Source: Acidiluteibacter sp963716125 (GTDB lineage Bacteria > Bacteroidota > Bacteroidia > Flavobacteriales_E > Vicingaceae). From it: a DNA stretch of 64,000 nt. Both the position numbers and the translations under genes were made by a program. The notes beneath the pieces are model-generated. The model made no database searches, was not told the DNA's origin, and worked only from the letters and a program-made list of their open reading frames with translations. Of this stretch, positions 62,682-64,000 are shown piece after piece. The stretch is taken from contig OY970294.1 in assembly GCA_963716125.1 (NCBI GenBank), forward strand, positions 2,480,001 to 2,544,000. The letters run 5' to 3'. Within the stretch, counting starts at the first letter, position 1, and each line of letters begins with the position of its first letter.

Positions 62682-63740
62682 ATGGAAACTCAAACACTTA
62701 CATTAAAAGAAAAGTGGGAAGCTTTACAAAAAGAACAACCACAATTAAGAATAAGAAATGCAGCAGCTGAACTAAATGTTTCGGAAGCAGAATTATTGGT
62801 ATTAAGCTGTGGTGAAAATGTAATCAGGCTTAAGCCTGATTTTACCGATATTTTAGGCAATGCCGAATCTTTAGGAAAAGTGATGGCATTAACCCGAAAT
62901 GACGATGTAGTTCATGAGCGTAAAGGAGTTTATTTAAATCCTTCTCTAGACAATCCTCATGTTGGATTATTTGTAGGTGAAGACATAGATTTGAGAATTT
63001 TCTTTACTACTTGGGGTTCGGCTTTTGCTGTAATCGAAAATGCAGAGGAAAAACCGAGAAAAAGTTTGCAGTTTTTTGCAAAAGATGGAGAAGCTATTCA
63101 TAAAATTTATTTAACTCCATTGAGTAATGATAATGCTTTTGATGCAATAGTAGAAAATTTTAAGTCTGAAGACCAATCTCATACAATTACAACTGAACCA
63201 AAGAAAGTAATTGCAGAAGAAAAGTCTGATAGTGAAATTGACGTTACTAGCTTCCAAGAAGGATGGAGAAATTTAAAAGACACACATGACTTCTTTGGTT
63301 TATTAAGAAAGAATGGAGTATCAAGAACGCAGGCATTAAGATTAGCACCAGAAGGTAATTATTCAATAAAAGTTTCCAATAATGCTTTAAGAGAAATAGT
63401 TACAAAAGCAGCTGAGAAAGAAACTCCAATTATGGTTTTTGTTGGAAATCCAGGTATGATTCAAATTCACACAGGACCAGTTAAAAAATTAATGGATCAC
63501 AATGATTGGTTTAATATTTTAGACCCTGATTTTAATTTACATGTTAAAGAACAATCTATTGCAGATTCTTGGATCGTTAGAAAACCATCAGATGATGGAA
63601 TGGTAACCGCCTTAGAATGTTTTGATAAACACGGGACTCAAATAGCTCAATTATTTGGAAAAAGAAAACCGGGAATCCCTGAATTGGAAGACTGGAGAAT
63701 CATAGTTCAAGAAGTAGAAGATCAATTAAAATTAAAGTAA
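62682..63740 (+). CDS. hmuS: Hemin-degrading/heme-binding factor HmuS (HemS family)
   Basis: This 352-residue cytosolic protein is made of two similar halves (about residues 1-165 and 185-352), the usual HemS/HmuS tandem. N-half landmarks are LRIRNAAAELNVSEAELLVLSCG and HERKGVYLNPSLDNPHVGLFVGEDIDLRIFFTTWG. C-half landmarks are HDFFGLLRKNGVSRTQALRLAPEG and IMVFVGNPGMIQIHTGPVKKL. It receives heme from the ABC transporter and may help degrade it to release iron. It is 20 bases after hmuV and 4 bases before the TonB-dependent receptor. Confidence 0.92.
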   Translation: METQTLTLKEKWEALQKEQPQLRIRNAAAELNVSEAELLVLSCGENVIRLKPDFTDILGNAESLGKVMALTRNDDVVHERKGVYLNPSLDNPHVGLFVGEDIDLRIFFTTWGSAFAVIENAEEKPRKSLQFFAKDGEAIHKIYLTPLSNDNAFDAIVENFKSEDQSHTITTEPKKVIAEEKSDSEIDVTSFQEGWRNLKDTHDFFGLLRKNGVSRTQALRLAPEGNYSIKVSNNALREIVTKAAEKETPIMVFVGNPGMIQIHTGPVKKLMDHNDWFNILDPDFNLHVKEQSIADSWIVRKPSDDGMVTALECFDKHGTQIAQLFGKRKPGIPELEDWRIIVQEVEDQLKLK

Positions 63741-63744
63741 TAAT

Positions 63745-64000
63745 ATGAATAGTTTTCGACTAATCTTAAGTTTAATAACTGCTTTATTTAGTTTGCAATT
63801 CGCTCTTGCTCAACAAATAAATATTGTAGATTCTGAAACTAACTTACCTTTAGTTGGAGCAACTATTCAATTAATGCAAGAGGGGAAATCCCCTCTTGCT
63901 TATTCTTCAGATAAAAATGGAAAACTAGTACTGCCCAATACAATCACTAATTTAAATCAATCCACTCTTATTAAGGTTTCATTTATTGGATATGTTACAA
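63745..64000 (+). CDS. TonB-dependent outer-membrane receptor, N-terminal part (cut by the window)
   Basis: The first 85 residues are visible: a signal peptide (ending FALAQQ) and a carboxypeptidase-regulatory-like beta sandwich. NIVDSETNLPLVGATIQLMQ ... SSDKNGKLVLPN ... LIKVSFIGYVT is the CarboxypepD_reg-like domain that precedes the plug of many Bacteroidota TonB-dependent receptors. Coming straight after hmuS (4 bases), it is most likely the heme receptor of the locus. The plug and barrel lie outside the window. Confidence 0.8.
   Translation, partial: MNSFRLILSLITALFSLQFALAQQINIVDSETNLPLVGATIQLMQEGKSPLAYSSDKNGKLVLPNTITNLNQSTLIKVSFIGYVT

Overview
The window looks like an AT-rich Bacteroidota chromosome segment (Cytophagales or Flavobacteriales type). 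The evidence is: several secreted proteins with C-terminal type IX secretion (T9SS) sorting domains, a complete Bat (aerotolerance) operon, promoters of the Bacteroidota form TTTG-N18..23-TAnnTTTG, A-rich leaders without Shine-Dalgarno sequences, and a HmuY-like/HmuTUV/HmuS heme locus. I did not assign a genus.

Layout. 1-5.5 kb: a truncated methyltransferase, a Crp/Fnr regulator, a DinB-like protein, a MutS-family ATPase, one intact VOC (glyoxalase-fold) lipoprotein and two decayed VOC genes, and a GIY-YIG-like protein. 5.5-10.2 kb: a leftward TetR-controlled tripartite drug-efflux operon (TetR, TolC-like, HlyD/EmrA-like, DHA2/EmrB-like) with a palindromic operator lying on its promoter. 10.3-16.2 kb: a CDP-alcohol phosphotransferase, a beta-barrel/DM13 lipoprotein pair, a SpoIIE-type phosphatase and a T9SS cargo protein. 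16.2-19.3 kb: the most unusual region, a tandem array downstream of tRNA-Asp. Four 481-bp units each carry a GIY-YIG nuclease gene, a copy of the tRNA 3' end and a terminator hairpin. Beyond them lie an empty unit and an older unit carrying an extra gene.

19.3-30.3 kb (leftward): a DUF58 gene, trxA, a dnaE broken by about 20 single-base indels, a fused membrane/spermidine-synthase-like protein, an RdgB/HAM1-type pyrophosphatase gene and a large PKD/T9SS protein. 30.4-38.4 kb: a surface-polysaccharide cluster (flippase, three GT-B and one GT-A glycosyltransferases, a methyltransferase, and a convergent polytopic membrane protein). 39-45.4 kb: pckA, a diacylglycerol-kinase-like gene, an App1-like phosphatase, a T9SS protein, a GNAT acetyltransferase and a small membrane protein. 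45.6-49.5 kb: a restriction-modification remnant. Its type ISP/IIG-like enzyme is split by a frameshift and carries an in-frame DUF559 endonuclease cassette bounded by GC-rich inverted repeats. A truncated RhuM gene lies upstream.

50.1-58.4 kb: moxR, DUF58, a BatD-like gene and batA-batE, with 1-4-base overlaps at many junctions. 58.5-64 kb: heme acquisition genes in order (HmuY-like T9SS protein, hmuT, hmuU, hmuV, hmuS, start of a TonB-dependent receptor). A promoter and inverted repeat precede the first gene.

The best candidates for something undescribed are the two nuclease cassettes: the tRNA-Asp-anchored GIY-YIG array, and the DUF559 cassette inserted in frame in a methyltransferase. 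The dnaE damage looks like sequence error rather than biology.
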